From assembly GCF_019649055.1 (NCBI RefSeq), contig NW_026570222.1, positions 620,001 through 684,000 on the forward strand: a stretch of 64,000 nucleotides of DNA, in the 5' to 3' direction. Under the pieces are notes generated by a model, which did not search any database, was not told the DNA's origin, and worked only from the letters and a program-made list of their open reading frames with translations. Position 1 is the first letter of the stretch, and each line of letters starts with the position of its first letter. Below, one piece after another: positions 48,201 to 60,030 of this stretch. The translations under genes and the position numbers were made by a program. Source of the stretch: Paramacrobiotus metropolitanus. Its lineage: Eukaryota > Tardigrada > Eutardigrada > Parachela > Macrobiotidae.

Positions 48201-49502
48201 TTTCCCGACTTTTATGGGATACTGATGATTCACGAAGAAAATGACAACTGATGATTGAAAAAAGCAACAATTTATTTCATACTCGTGACATTTAAAGAGT
48301 AGTCTTGAAAACGTATGCTCATGCGAAAATGAATATTAATTACTTGTACATTAATAACCATTTGTTGGTTTATCGTGCTACAGTGGTAGGCGGCCTGCTT
48401 TACTCTTAGAATGCCGGAAATACTAATACAAAACGCAGCTGCAAAGGTCTGCACTTTACTATTCCACAATCTATACGAGCATCGTTCATATCCCACACTA
48501 CGCACGAAGTTTTACAAAATTCTCGAATCAAACGCTGAAAACTTTATAAAAGGTTTTCTTGTATTTAATTACTCGGAAATATGCTAATAAAACGGTGATT
48601 ATATAAAACGATAGAACGCCTTCGAAGCTGACGATAAACGGTTCTCGCCATGCGCTTCAACAAGAATTGTATTAAACTGGCGAACTACTTTTGTTTCTTT
48701 CAATTCTTTGCAGATTTGCTGTATCGGTGTGGCATCCAACTGGAAAACGATCTGCTTGCTTTGGAAATTTTGGATCCTTGCACCAATGCAAAGGTGTAAT
48801 ACTTGCATTCCATACATAACGTTTTCCGCTGTATTATAAGTACTCTTATGGACTCTTACCGTTTGTTAACGCACTAATTTCATATAAAAATGGTGAGTGC
48901 CGGTAGTGACCGGTACTGGTAGATATGGCATCTGCTTTACGTCAATGTAAATCGTGCAACATCAGAATACTCCGTATTTTCGTACTTCCATATAACCATC
49001 ACTCGAAATACTTTGTAGTTGCCTTTTCGTATTAACAGGGTTTACCGTTTGTTAGGTGAACACCGTTTACGATGACGAACAGCAAATACTGTGGAGCGAC
49101 GCCGTCATCATCATGTACAGTATTACCTGCCGCGATTCCTTCCGAATCGCCTTTAAACTCTTACAGAAGCTGCAAAAGTTAAAGGAGAAAAGCCTGACTT
49201 CGGTGATATTACTGGGTAATAAGCGGGATTTACTGCATCGTCGGGATGTGGCCCTGGTGGAAGGTCAACGTGTGGCGGAGACGTTCGGCTGCCAGTTTTA
49301 CGAGATTTCAGTCGCGGAAAGTTTCATGGGGGTCAGTCTGGCATTCGAGAGCATCCTCCGCGAAATCCGAGCTATCCGTCTGGGCAGTCCCAAAACACTG
49401 CCCAGACGAGCGGGACTGGGTCTGGTTTCCGTGTCGAAAATGATCGGTGCCATGTTTGGCAAGTCCAACAAGTACAAAAAACGTCCGTCTCTATCGCTGT
49501 AA
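45277..49502 (+). CDS. Atypical Ras-like small GTPase, RERG/RASL-type (copy A)
   Basis: Proposed exons: 45277-45328, 47400-47455, 48714-48793 and 49056-49502 (~211 aa). G1 P-loop GDSGVGKS is near 10-17. Exon 2 gives helix 1 and the switch I region (ALSVRYLTRRYLG...RTQ), keeping the switch I Thr position. The G3 box, normally DTAGQ, reads DPCTN, so the Gly and catalytic Gln are missing. G4 is GNKRDL and G5 is FYEISVA. The C-terminus is basic (GKSNKYKKRPSLSL) with no CAAX box, as in RERG/RASL proteins. The join of exons 2 and 3 is one base out of phase: copy B has an extra G before the donor at the same place. Either the assembly lost a base, the intron is non-canonical, or the copy is damaged. 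Such proteins may bind GTP but hydrolyse it poorly; that is inference. Confidence 0.78.
45670..45709. repeat. Hairpin in intron 1 of GTPase A
   Basis: Perfect 11-bp arms AACGCGATAAC (45670-45680) and GTTATCGCGTT (45699-45709), with an 18-base loop. Confidence 0.6.
46738..46867. mobile_element. 130-bp foldback MITE in intron 1 of GTPase A
   Basis: The left end CCCGAGTAAAACAGCTTG and the right end (reverse complement CCCGAGTAAAACAACTTG) match at 17 of 18 bases. The similarity continues inward through an AAAACGTTA...TTAAC stretch to about 40 bp per arm. CGT flanks both sides (46735-46737 and 46868-46870), a possible 3-bp target duplication as in PIF/Harbinger or CACTA elements, but 3 bp can match by chance. 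No coding capacity. Confidence 0.6.
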
Positions 49503-50098
49503 ATAGTGGGATGCAAGACCAAGAAGTGAGTTTATTATTCTGGATTAGCAATTTTTATTTGCAACATGCTGCTGATGTTTCGCTCTGACAGACATTTGCG
49601 ACTGTGCTTGCTCATATTATTTGCGCTACATCTTTTGTTAATTATTTAATTTTATAAACTGCATACACACAGATTGACCAACTATGTGTTACTTACTTAC
49701 AGTAAGACGTTGATGCTGTGGAAGCGATAATCTTGATGCTTTTGGTTAACTGTAAAAATTATCAATAGAAAACTATGGGTGTTCTGAAGTTCTTCCGCTC
49801 TGTATGAGCAGTCCAAGTCATCTGACAATTAATGCAGTACGTGTTTAACGCTTGTCATTTATTGAAGGATCTATATATTACATCAACTGACAATCAAATA
49901 GTATTTAGATTTCTTCCAAGGTAAGGCCATTTTTGTGTTGTAAAAAAGGCATTAAAATTTTTGATTATACAGTTAACAAAACAGACCTTATAAAAATTGG
50001 CAGGTTTATTTGTTATTATTATCGGGAACGGTTTTTTTAATTTGACGCTCCAGAACAATATTCCCAGATCCGAACGACTGCAGGTGCCCGGTGCGTAC
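49503..50098. other. Convergent spacer between the two GTPase genes
   Basis: The two stop codons face each other across 596 bp. The interval is AT-rich and probably holds both 3' UTRs. I see no other feature. Confidence 0.5.
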
Positions 50099-51516
50099 TT
50101 ATTTCAGTTCCGCATTTGAATCGCCATACTCTTCTAAATTTTGCTGAGAAAGACCGATTAAAAACTGCTTTGCTCTTATGTGCGGCAATAATTTGCGCTT
50201 GAGTCGTGGGGAAATTTCCCCTTCGGATGAGGAACGACCACTCGAAGTTGGAGAGATCGACTGTTGCAGCGAAATGGAACGATTATTTTGCAGTCGCGAA
50301 CGCAGCTGCAACTTTGAGGAGGCATCCTGCGCTAACACCTGCGGACGGAGTGAGTAATACTGCTGGGTTTGATTCCATGTCTCGTAAAGGTCACGGAAGA
50401 TTTTGGCTGGGGCATCCACCGACTCCCTAACGGATATCTCAAAGAATGCAGAGCAGTTCAGTTCCCGAGACCGTGCCAGACCCATTTCGTAGGAAATCAT
50501 ACGTTCACCAAAGACATCATCCTTGTTACCAACTAAAAATGCCACACTTTCTCCGGCACTGGAGAACAAATTCTTTTCTCGATATCGCGACCTTTTCGTG
50601 TAGTTAATCAGGAACCGCATACGATCTACTTCGTCTAGACTGCTTTGATCGGTTACTGAGTACAAAAGCAAATATGCATCGGCCCATAAAATCTGGTCTC
50701 GAAATTCATTTTCGGCTTTGAACTACAAGAAAAAAACAAACATTACTGCAGCCCAAAAGAAGTAGCGCGAAAATGTTAATGCATGAGAAAGATGCTCTAC
50801 CTCGTTGCTAATAGGGTCCAAAACAATAAAGTTAACATGCTGAGAGTCCAGCAAACTTCTTTGGCATTGGTATATTCGCTCTGCAAATGCAGGTAACAGC
50901 ATGTACAATCGTACTATAGAATATTTTATTGGTACACGTTGTAGCATTTGAAATTAGAAAAATCGATATGCTTTATGAATTCTTAGTATGAAGGAATTAT
51001 AGTGTATTTAACACAAATTATATAATAAAGATCAATAATCGGGATTAAGGTCACTCCCAAAAATTTTTGGGAGTGACCTTAATCCTTATTGACCTTTAAT
51101 ATATTTTTTGTTAAATGACAAGTTTCTCGCGCGGTAACTCATAACTTGTGTAAACAAGTTATGAGTTACTGCGCGAGAAAGTTGGTGGTAGGCTGGTAGC
51201 TGTCACTTCAAAAGCAAAAAAAAGTTGCGCACCTGAAGTGGAATCGTAATCGCCAATAAAACGACGGGTTGCAAATCGTACAATCAAAGCTACAGCATAA
51301 AACATAACTTTGTATTGTACAGTTTCTGCGACGTTCTGTTGCATCTAGCGTAAAAAATTTTTATACCGCACCTGTTTTGCCCACGGACGATGCTCCCAGT
51401 ATTAATACGCGAAAAATTGGCAGCGGCGATTTCATACCTATTGATAGCTTCCGCAAGGAGGTGTAATCTAACACCGTTTTATCACCCGGCGCGCTCCAGC
51501 ATTTCGTAGTGTTCAT
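50099..51516 (-). CDS. Atypical Ras-like small GTPase, RERG/RASL-type (copy B)
   Basis: Exons (minus): 51516-51372, 51289-51233, 50880-50801 and 50722-50099; 906 bases, 301 aa, all in phase. An N-terminal extension of ~33 residues precedes the core. G1 is GASSVGKT, with Ala and Ser in place of the usual residues. Exon 2 gives ALIVRFATRRFIGDYDSTS, a good RERG-like helix 1/switch I with Thr kept. The G3 box reads DPISNE instead of DTAGQE. G4 is GNKDDV and G5 is FFEISVR. A ~75-residue Ser/Gln/Arg-rich tail follows, with no CAAX box. Intron positions and phases (1, 1, 0) match copy A, so the two genes arose by duplication. A start at the inner Met (51435) is also possible. Confidence 0.85.
51042..51085. 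repeat. Perfect 44-bp palindrome in intron of GTPase B
   Basis: The arms are 22 bp each (51042-51063 and 51064-51085), with GGTCACTCCCAAAAA meeting its complement at the centre and no loop. Imperfect pairing extends outward (AAGATCAATAA against TTATTGACCTT). Confidence 0.85.
51123..51180. repeat. 58-bp hairpin in intron of GTPase B
   Basis: Arms TTTCTCGCGC..GTAACTCATAACTTG and its reverse complement are separated by a 6-base loop (TGTAAA) and differ at one position. It lies only 37 bp from the palindrome at 51042-51085. Confidence 0.85.
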
Positions 51517-53390
51517 GTCCGACGATGACCCACGGTGTGATAACCCACTGTGTAGCGGATTTTATTATAAACGTAACTTATAGGTATGTACAAACTGCGG
51601 CGTCAGGTACTGAAAGTTATAACAAATAACATTCTATGTACAAGAGGATGCGCAAAATTTTGCATTATTGTTTTATAAAGGTAGAACACCCTAGACCATG
51701 CAAATATCTGCAGTCTGGAAATAAAAAGTTGGACAGTTGTATTACTCACAAATCGCAATCATGGTAAATCGATTACAAAGTCTAAAAGTAGATCAAACCA
51801 CTGTGTAGCAAAATTCTCACAGTCAGTTTTTTATTGGTTAAAAGTCACCCACCTAAATACCACATCCTACTTCAAAATTTGTAAACTTCCAGGCAGGAAA
51901 TTTTTGCTTGTTGTGCAGATGTATGCGACATCGTCCAAGCCACGTTGTTTGCTTCTTTGGAGCACAATGAAAAAGTAAATGTACATTAGGAGATTTCTGG
52001 TAAATTTCCGTGTAAACAGTTTCGCTATTTTTAAAACTCATATACTTTCCTGATTTAAATCAATGATGTCCTAATAATGTTGTCGCAAACCAACAAGCGG
52101 CGAAGTGCTTGTAGTATCGTTCAGTTTATTTAGCATTATCCCGTCCACTGTCCACATAACAAAAACGCCGACGCTGGTAGACACTACTAACTACAATGAT
52201 TCACATTTTAACGGTAACAAATTGCTGGTAGTTCATATAGGCCGTGGTTTTCGAATGCAGTGCAGTGCATCATTCTTATACTGCGTATAAAGTTCATAAT
52301 TACCGCATGCGCGCAGAATAACTACTATATTTTGTTTTATAAAAGGTTTCAAGCGATGGAATAAGCGAGACATCCTTCGTATTCAACGATGCATTCGCAT
52401 TTTGTACATATGAATCCATTTTCAATAAAAACTCTAATCGTAATTTAATTAACTAAATGTTAGGCGATCACATTTCTGACTGCCAAAACATCTGTTACTC
52501 TGTTTATTTGTATATTTACAGTTTACCTTACCATATATATATAGCGTCGACCAGCAGTTAACACAGATACTATCTAATTCATCGGCTGCATAATCAGCCC
52601 TTCGAAGCAACGGTAATTGACGGAAGTCAGCACTCATCACTTGCATTTCGAAGACCATTTATTGAAATATAATTTAACTGGAAGTAGTTTATCCTGGTAA
52701 CACTTTCCCAACACCAGAATATTTATCATGCAATTTCAGAAAACAAAATTTTTGAGTGGACCGACTCAGCCTGACCAAGGCGGGGGAAATTAATATTGTG
52801 GCTATTGACTAGTGTGTTTTTCGAATATCTATATAGTCATAAAAGCGTTAGAAATGCGGAAACATCTAACCGAAAGCATAAGTAGTATTCTACACATTCT
52901 CTTATACCGAATTTTCGAGTATTGTACCAAATCAGACGCGCGCCTTTTTTTCCACATGACTTATAGGACTGTGTTTTTAGGATACTGACTTTTACAACCA
53001 CGACCATAAGTATTATGACTCAATCCTCAGTTTCATACGGCGCAATTCCAGTTGTCCACTGCGGAGCGGTACCGACGTCGCACTGTATGCCACTGGCTGG
53101 GATCGCACGTATCAGATTCTATTTTTGGCTATGTTGAAGTTCAAGCGGCATGAGCTCACCAGCAGTCAGCATAACTGCCATCGTTTGCCAAACCACCACC
53201 ATTTATTGATTTTTTACCAGATGGAACATACGCCGTACCAGCCAAATGTGTCACAGAAATCCCGTAGATAAACTCAAGAATTGTTGCATCAGTTTTGTCC
53301 GTTAAAAGCTATCTAAAACCTAAGCATCGAAAAGAACGATAGTATTATCAAAATCTTCCCAAGTTAATAAGTAGATTAGTATCCTTGATC
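51517..53390. other. Intergenic region
   Basis: I see no gene, RNA gene or clear repeat. The right-hand end next to GTPase B must hold its promoter; no TATA box stands out. Confidence 0.4.
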
Positions 53391-53570
53391 ATGCAACCCA
53401 AAGTTAACAAACTGGAATTGGCGGATCACCTCTACAGCAAACTGCCTGCCTTTACCGATATTTTCGACGAGGAAACTTTCTACATTTTTGCCTTCTTCTT
53501 CGTCATCGCCACATTCCTCGTCGCCTTCATCTTGTCCCGCTTTATTACCGTCAAGGATCACCAAAGCTGA
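53391..53570 (+). CDS. Small single-pass membrane protein (59 aa)
   Basis: An intronless frame starting ATGCAACCC. A polar N-terminus (~27 residues, ADHLYSKLP...DEETF) is followed by one hydrophobic segment (YIFAFFFVIATFLVAFILS, ~31-49) and a short tail (RFITVKDHQS). The clean topology and lack of rare codons suggest a real SMIM-like microprotein, but I cannot match it to a named family. It lies 225 bp from the end of SMG5 on the other strand. Confidence 0.5.
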   Translation: MQPKVNKLELADHLYSKLPAFTDIFDEETFYIFAFFFVIATFLVAFILSRFITVKDHQS

Positions 53571-53795
53571 TCGCTGTACGGACACCTTGCCTTCCAGAAA
53601 TTGTTAGTTTCATCCAAAATATTCGCGATTTTTTACGACCTCCATTCCTTATCTCCACCAGGAAAACCATCTTATCAGACTGCATCAGTCTTTATGTAAT
53701 GCGATTCAAGTCTTCTTGTTCTTGCATCCTACGGAAATATCCTGGGCCTTCGTCCAGCCATCCCATAAAATCGTGAATCCTCATCAGTTTGATTT

Positions 53796-56700
53796 CTAAA
53801 ACAGAAGGAGTCCGTTAAAATCTAGCATACTTCGAATAAATGGATACTGGGCTGTACCGTGTGGCATTTCCAGACGATCCATTTGGTCAATAACTCGAGC
53901 GCAATATACCGACTGCAGATCCAGATCGGTAAGAACCCGAATATGCAATCCATAATCCGGGCTATCGTCGGTCTGCCGTTTTACTTCCTCGGAGAAGAAC
54001 TTGGCACAATCCACCATGACACGGACGGACCTGCAGACTTCACATTCATAACACTGCTTTAAATATAGCAAAGCCTTAAACCTGCCAGCGAGCTACTATA
54101 ACAATGTTTATTGTTGATTAGTGCCACAAAGCGCTCTTTTGCTTTCATGTACAAAATAACAAAATTAAAACTATTTTGCCAGCTCGACAATAGCTTTACA
54201 TCTTATGACACGCAGAAAAGCTAATTCAGAAGTTCACAACCAGAACTGTAAAAATGGATTCTACGATTCCAAATAAAACTGTATAAGAGTAATGAGACCC
54301 AAGAATACGCGATCACATACTTTTCGCTGTGAGTGATGTTTTCCCAATCCGAACGCAATTCCACATCATATTTGTGCATATCTTTCCATTTTTGGATCTC
54401 AACACGGTTGAAATCCTTAGTGTCTGTCGATTTTTCCAGCCAGCGAATGGCATCTCGAAACTGTTTACTTTTCTTATCTTTGTCAAGTTCTTCCAAAACT
54501 ACCAGTAAAAATAACTAGTTCTCTATACCGATAATTTTTTCAAGAATCCATTGGCTAGTAGTGAGTTTTACCGTAAGCCGGAACGACGATTTTGAAGAGC
54601 TTGCAAGCATACAGGCGTTGAACCCACTCCAGTTTCCTGACAAAACAACTGGTGTCGATGACCAAATATTTTGGTAGGTCGGCACGTCGATTCATGACTT
54701 CTTTTTCGCGTTCCTTGGCTTCTTCTGCAAACCATGCTCTCCCCAACTTTTGCGCCACAAGAAGCTTTCGTTGACGATCCGGAACAACCTATAAATGTAA
54801 ATCTTCGCCATTTCTTCTATTTCAGTATCTAAGGTAAGTATACATCCTGTACTACAGTACTGCGCAAAATGTCGCGGTCACGTTCAAAATTATTTAGTTA
54901 ACAAAATTTCGAAGGAAAAATAGCGGCGTCGCAAACCTCATTTCCTAGATTTTTCCGAGAGAGTGTACAGATCCATTTCTTTTTCGCCGAGTCAAAAACA
55001 GCAAGTCCCGTTTTTCGCAACATATTTGCCATATCCAAAAAGCGATAATTCAGTAGAATCATCTATCAAAATTTGGAGAAATATTATTTTCAATGAAAAG
55101 AGGAAAATAAAAAACAGAACAAACATTTTCCATCTTTATAACTGGCAACCGGCGCCGGTAAAAACCGTTCCAATCGAGCGTGCTAAGCCATTTATCCATA
55201 AGAACTGTTTCACGGAGCAAAATTTCTTCTTCAAGGGGAAATCGATCGATGTTCTGCTCTATAAGTTAAGGACGCAGACAGCCAAGTCAGTGTTTGTCAC
55301 AAGAAAATTACTTATAACACCTTTCTCACCTTTAACATATAAAGTCACAAACTTTGGAATCGACAGCAGATTTATGATGTCCACAAAATTGCAAATTACG
55401 TCCGGGAAATTCTGTGAGAAAATACAAGTATTTAAAATATTTTAAATCCTAATTACAACAATGCCCCTAATTTCAGATCATACATGTATAGAATTAAAAT
55501 GTTAAGAAAAAGACGTACAACGGTACAGAATGTCCACATCTCATCGTCACACCGAATCCACTGGTAGAAGAGATGTACCAGCGGCAAATGGATCAAGGTT
55601 TCGTTGAAAGCCGCGAATGCTTTCAGATACGATGACTGCTGCCCGGTTCCGGCTGCAAACCATCCAATAAAAAAATTAATACGAGACAAGTTCAGACAAC
55701 CAAACCAAAAATTAATACCGTATATCGTCGAAAGTCAACATGGCATAGTTATCAGAGTAATAATTACTACCTTGTCAACGTATTCAAGTCAAAATACTCA
55801 CTATACAGATACATACCTGCAAAATTCATACTCTCTTGGATATCGAAATCGAATCTGTCGAGCTTTTCCGATGACTGGTCTTGGCAAAACGTGGACCAAA
55901 AGGTTTCCATAGAAGAATCCAACTGAGTTCCCTCAGCAAAACGGTTAAGCAAATTTTCGGTGTCGACAGCTTAAAAAGTAATACCAAAAATTACACATGA
56001 TCTGTAAAACAACCGTTTCTCGGTTCTGTCGACATACTGTGGTCATCAAAGGCAGTGTTGCAACTAACGAAATTCTGAGAGTTGTACGATCGTCCGTTCT
56101 GCTTTCCAGCTACCGAGGCAAATCCCTACAAGAAAAAAACATGCGGTAACCAAAATCAAGCAAAACGAATATTAATTGTATTAACTCACTGAAGTTTTCG
56201 GTACATTCAATTGGCTACAGAGCTCTTTGACAACAGCATTTGGATCAGGCTCCGGAATCAAATGAAAACTGGTGTAATTAAGCCAGTACTGTATACATTG
56301 CACCACATACGTGGTAATTTTGCCAATCATGGTCACCAAAAACGCACATAACGAATTAAAGCTCTGGCCACGAGATACGTCCGCTGCAAAAGCAAACCCA
56401 CTAATCTCACAAACCGAAAAAATTCGGGCTCGCAATACCTTCGCTTTTTTTTAAATAAAACGTTTCAATCATCATCAGGCAGATCTTCCAAAGAAGGTCA
56501 GGATGGAGGTACGTCGTATTAGTGTACATGGCATCCCTCCATTCGCCAGAGTCAGGAACAGGTTGTCGCAAAGATGCCGACAGATATTCAAGGGAAATCC
56601 CGAATATCTGGCTGATTTTCTCAGGAGGTCTGTCATCAAATAATCAAGCAGGATTAAGGAAACCATTCTCTTAGCAAGTGATTACATCCCCAACGTCTTG

Positions 56701-58437
56701 GGCTCTACAACTTGCACACTAATAAATCACAACTAGACTTACGGCTCACTGTCGACCAACAGAGAAAACACAACGTTCAGAACATTGACCGAGAACCCCT
56801 TGATGATTTCCCGCGAATCTTGATCAATGCTGGGTCGTTCAAGCCCAGCTCCATACGCGGTGCATAAATCCTCCACCTGGCCGTGAATCGATTCCAGGTT
56901 TTTTAGATAGAATCCGTACTTTGACTTCTTGCACGCACTGCAACCCCAAAAGATTATCCACAACAGAGATAAAAACTAATGCCATACGTAAAAATCTATT
57001 TAAAAATAAGCTGTCTACACAAGAGACCAGAGCTGCACAACCTTTACTGAAAAGAACGAACCTCAGAAGGTAATAGTACGATGCAGCGAAAGGCTCGCCG
57101 ATGTCCTTTTGAACGATCCCGATGCAGGACACAGCCCGTCCATCTGACGGACGAGTCAAAGATGCCAATTCGTAATATTGCGAAGCAGGAACCATGTTTT
57201 TGTAATTGTACTTGTAAGAGTAACGATCTGTAACAAAGCAAAATTCCTGAGCCGTTCACACTTACTGAAATCAGGAGGCCAAAAATAAATATTAAAATCG
57301 TACTAACTTACACAAATCGCCAATACAGCACAGACAGCGTGAAAGAAAAGCCCCAATCCACGAAACTTGGTCTGCGTTGTAACCCAAATCTGTGAACAAT
57401 GTTCAGTTTAAAGTATTCAACAACGGTATTGGCAAGTCAAATAAAAAATCGCTTTACCAGATGAGCATTCAAGAGCTACCGGAATGGAGTTAAAATCTCC
57501 AACCTGGAAACTGAATCGCGTTAAGGCAGCTTCGATAAATCCTTGGAAAGCTGCATGTCCACAAGCAATGTGCTCCCGCAGTGCCAACTGAACGTTGTTG
57601 TTGTCATCAAACTAAGTAAAATGAAAACTAAAAATTGAACCTTTTACAGCTAAGCGCGGTACAAATAGCAGCATACCTCGAGTTTGTCAGCCAAGCCTCT
57701 TATAAGGGGATACATGAGTTCTTTCCAGAAAACATCCTCGTACTTCGACTTCAAGATTTTAGGATCTCGACGGATCGCTTTGATGGTTAATATTATGAAG
57801 CTACAAATTAAGGCAAAAACCTGAAGTCAGGAAATCTTAACCTTCGACAAGGGCGATTTCCATAATTTCATGCCATTAAAAATTTTTCAATGAAAGTAAT
57901 TTCGAAGGGAATAAAACATTTTTGAAACAATAGCTTAAAACTAATTAATTTTTAAGACTGGATTCACTGGAATATCGGTCCAGTGGACATCGACAGGCAA
58001 CAGGATAAAACGGCACTACACTTGCGCCAAATTTTTCAAATTTTCGTTGCACAATCGTGCAGTATTTGCCAGAACTAGACATAAGTGCTCGTACTTGTTG
58101 CGCGTTTTTCGGAATTCCTCTTCCTGCACAAGCAAAGCGAAATCCTGCTGTTCTATCCGTTTCCGCAGCCATTCCCGGGTGGCCTCGTACGGCCTGAATG
58201 TAAATCAGACATGAAATTCATCGTTTATTGCCGCTTCCCGCCTTACGCCGTGCCACTGCACATTTAACAGGAAAACCACACTTACTGCAAAATCTTCAGA
58301 AAGCGAGCCAGATACGTCTGTGTGAGTGGTGATGCTGATCCAGCTGTAGCGCCTGCTGCGTTCTTCATAGACGTCTGCTCCGTGGCGCTGCGCAGAGTTC
58401 CCGAAGATGGAGCGGTGTTTGTTGATGGCTTCCACAT
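53796..58437 (-). CDS. SMG5: SMG5, nonsense-mediated mRNA decay factor
   Basis: SMG5 joins SMG7 to bind phosphorylated UPF1 and promote its dephosphorylation and mRNA decay. Exons worked out (minus): 58437-58286, 58193-58022, 57820-57677, 57611-57458, 57389-57312, 57227-57062, 56937-56743, 56629-56439 and 56383-56190, all in phase. Further exons run through ~56130-56030, 55970-55830, 55650-55530, 55440-54960, 54790-54560, 54490-54325 and 54085-53796. The N-terminal 14-3-3-like/TPR region has YEDVFWKELMYPLIRGL, WIGAFLSRCLCCIGDL and MVPASQYYELASL, aligning with human SMG5. The middle has YLHPDLLWKICLMMIETF. The C-terminal PIN domain starts PKYLVIDTSCF and contains VLEELDKDK. By my alignment the first two PIN acidic positions and the one in VLTDLDL are kept, while the one before ALLYLKQC is lost, so it is probably not a nuclease, as in human SMG5. 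The protein is shorter than the human one (1016 aa) because the acidic linker is short. The donor GTGTAG after 58022 is weak, and the start exon is the least certain part. Confidence 0.87.
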
Positions 58438-59649
58438 ACTGTGATGTGGCACTTGCGCCTAAATGAGAAACATACCGCATTTTCACGGGCTTCCAATAAT
58501 TAATTAAACGTTGGGTATTATCATACGCGAATAACAAAACTATCAAGGACCGATTGTTTTAAGGGCTACAGGCGATTTAGTCATCCGATATCGCAGTTTC
58601 AGGAATTTGCCAACCACTAGCGCTAGAATTTCATCGTCCGAGCTGCTTAGAAAACTACAACTGACAGCGTTATTGGTTACAGCCTTGTGGAGCAATGTCC
58701 AAAGATTTTAATACTTATCTGTACGGCATGATGGCAGTGATAGCAGATTACACCTTTCGCATTTCAGGATAGACACACTGAGAAAACTAAAGATTTCGCC
58801 AAGCTTACAACTGTTACAAGCCTGTGAATATCAAGTACAGAATTCTCCGTTTACCTGAGGCTGAGAGTTACCCTCGAAACTTAAGAATTTTCGAAGAACT
58901 GGTCCTGTAAATCCATCCTGCTACTTTCGAGCGCACACTAACAGAAGTAGAATGGTCGCAGTTTGTTTTCTCATAAGAAGTGCAATCGTAGAAAAAAAAT
59001 GTACGCGTCGCTGAAAACCCTTCATCAGACTGCTTCCACAAAAAAACTGTATTGTTCAAAACAGACAGCAGAAACCAGGTACCTGGGCCAGGAAACTTCG
59101 TTTCGGTGAAGTGCCCCCCGGAGAAGGTCAGCACTTACTTACTATCAGGTTGTCCAAACCGGGCAAACCACAATGTTGTCCAGTACCACATGCCAAGCGC
59201 GCGTCTGCTGCATCAGCTGTTTCCGGTGATGTTTCCGGTGCGAGAGTAAGTAAATGTGCATATGCACATTGCCCAGCAGTAGTCGCGATGTGTACGAGTA
59301 TGACAAAAGAAAAAAAGGAGAGCGCGCGCGGAAGATGATTTTTTATGTAAGCTGGAACGTTAATAACGCTTTTGTTGCGGCAGGTTCACTGAACCGTGAC
59401 AGGTTCTTATATGCGGTATACGACTAGAATCAGTCGTAGCATATATGAAACTGTAGTTTCGGTTTTTGGTCTTCGATATCCGTGTGTAAACAAAAGTAAT
59501 TTTTGGCGCCCGTAGAGTACGGAAGGGTCCGGCCGGTTGAAGGAAGCGGTGGGGCCTAACAGTCATGTGACTTGAGTCATGTGACATGAGTCGAGTAACG
59601 ATGCGTGAAACTTGTAGATGGCGTTGTTAGCTCGGCATCTTTTTTAGTT

Positions 59650-60030
59650 TACATTCTTTGCTCCTACATTATGTAGGAGCACATTGGAATGTGCTCGTAC
59701 ATAATGTAGGAGCACATTGCATCGGTTTCATCGGTTCTTGAAGGAGAAAAACGGAACTGTAGTATCCAAACAAACGTAATCCAATATGCTCCTGCAATTT
59801 GCTCCTACATATAGGTGCTCCTACATATGTAGGAGTACATTGCAATAGGCTCCTACATATGTAGGAGAACATTGCAATATGCTTCAACATGATGTAGGAG
59901 TACAATGCAGGAGCATATTGTATGCGAAGATTATAAGGGGTAGGTGGTAATTATTGTGGTGTGAAAAATGGTTGGAGCATAATGTAGGAGCATATTGCAG
60001 GAGCTTATTGTAGGAGCATAATATTAGATA
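59650..60030. repeat. Array of palindromic TGTAGGAG repeats
   Basis: CTCCTACAT(AT)GTAGGAG-type palindromes recur with linkers like CACATTGCAAT. ATGTAGGAG or its complement appears about ten times, among others near 59664, 59699, 59814, 59829, 59858 and 59971. Spacing is irregular (about 15-45 bp). It could be a satellite seed or a decayed MITE cluster. Confidence 0.75.

Noticed and set aside
54963-55445. 160-codon open frame, plus strand
   Set aside because: It is antisense to SMG5 exons; the minus strand carries the SMG5-like segments FPDVICNFVDIINLLSIP and IDRFPLEEEILLRE.
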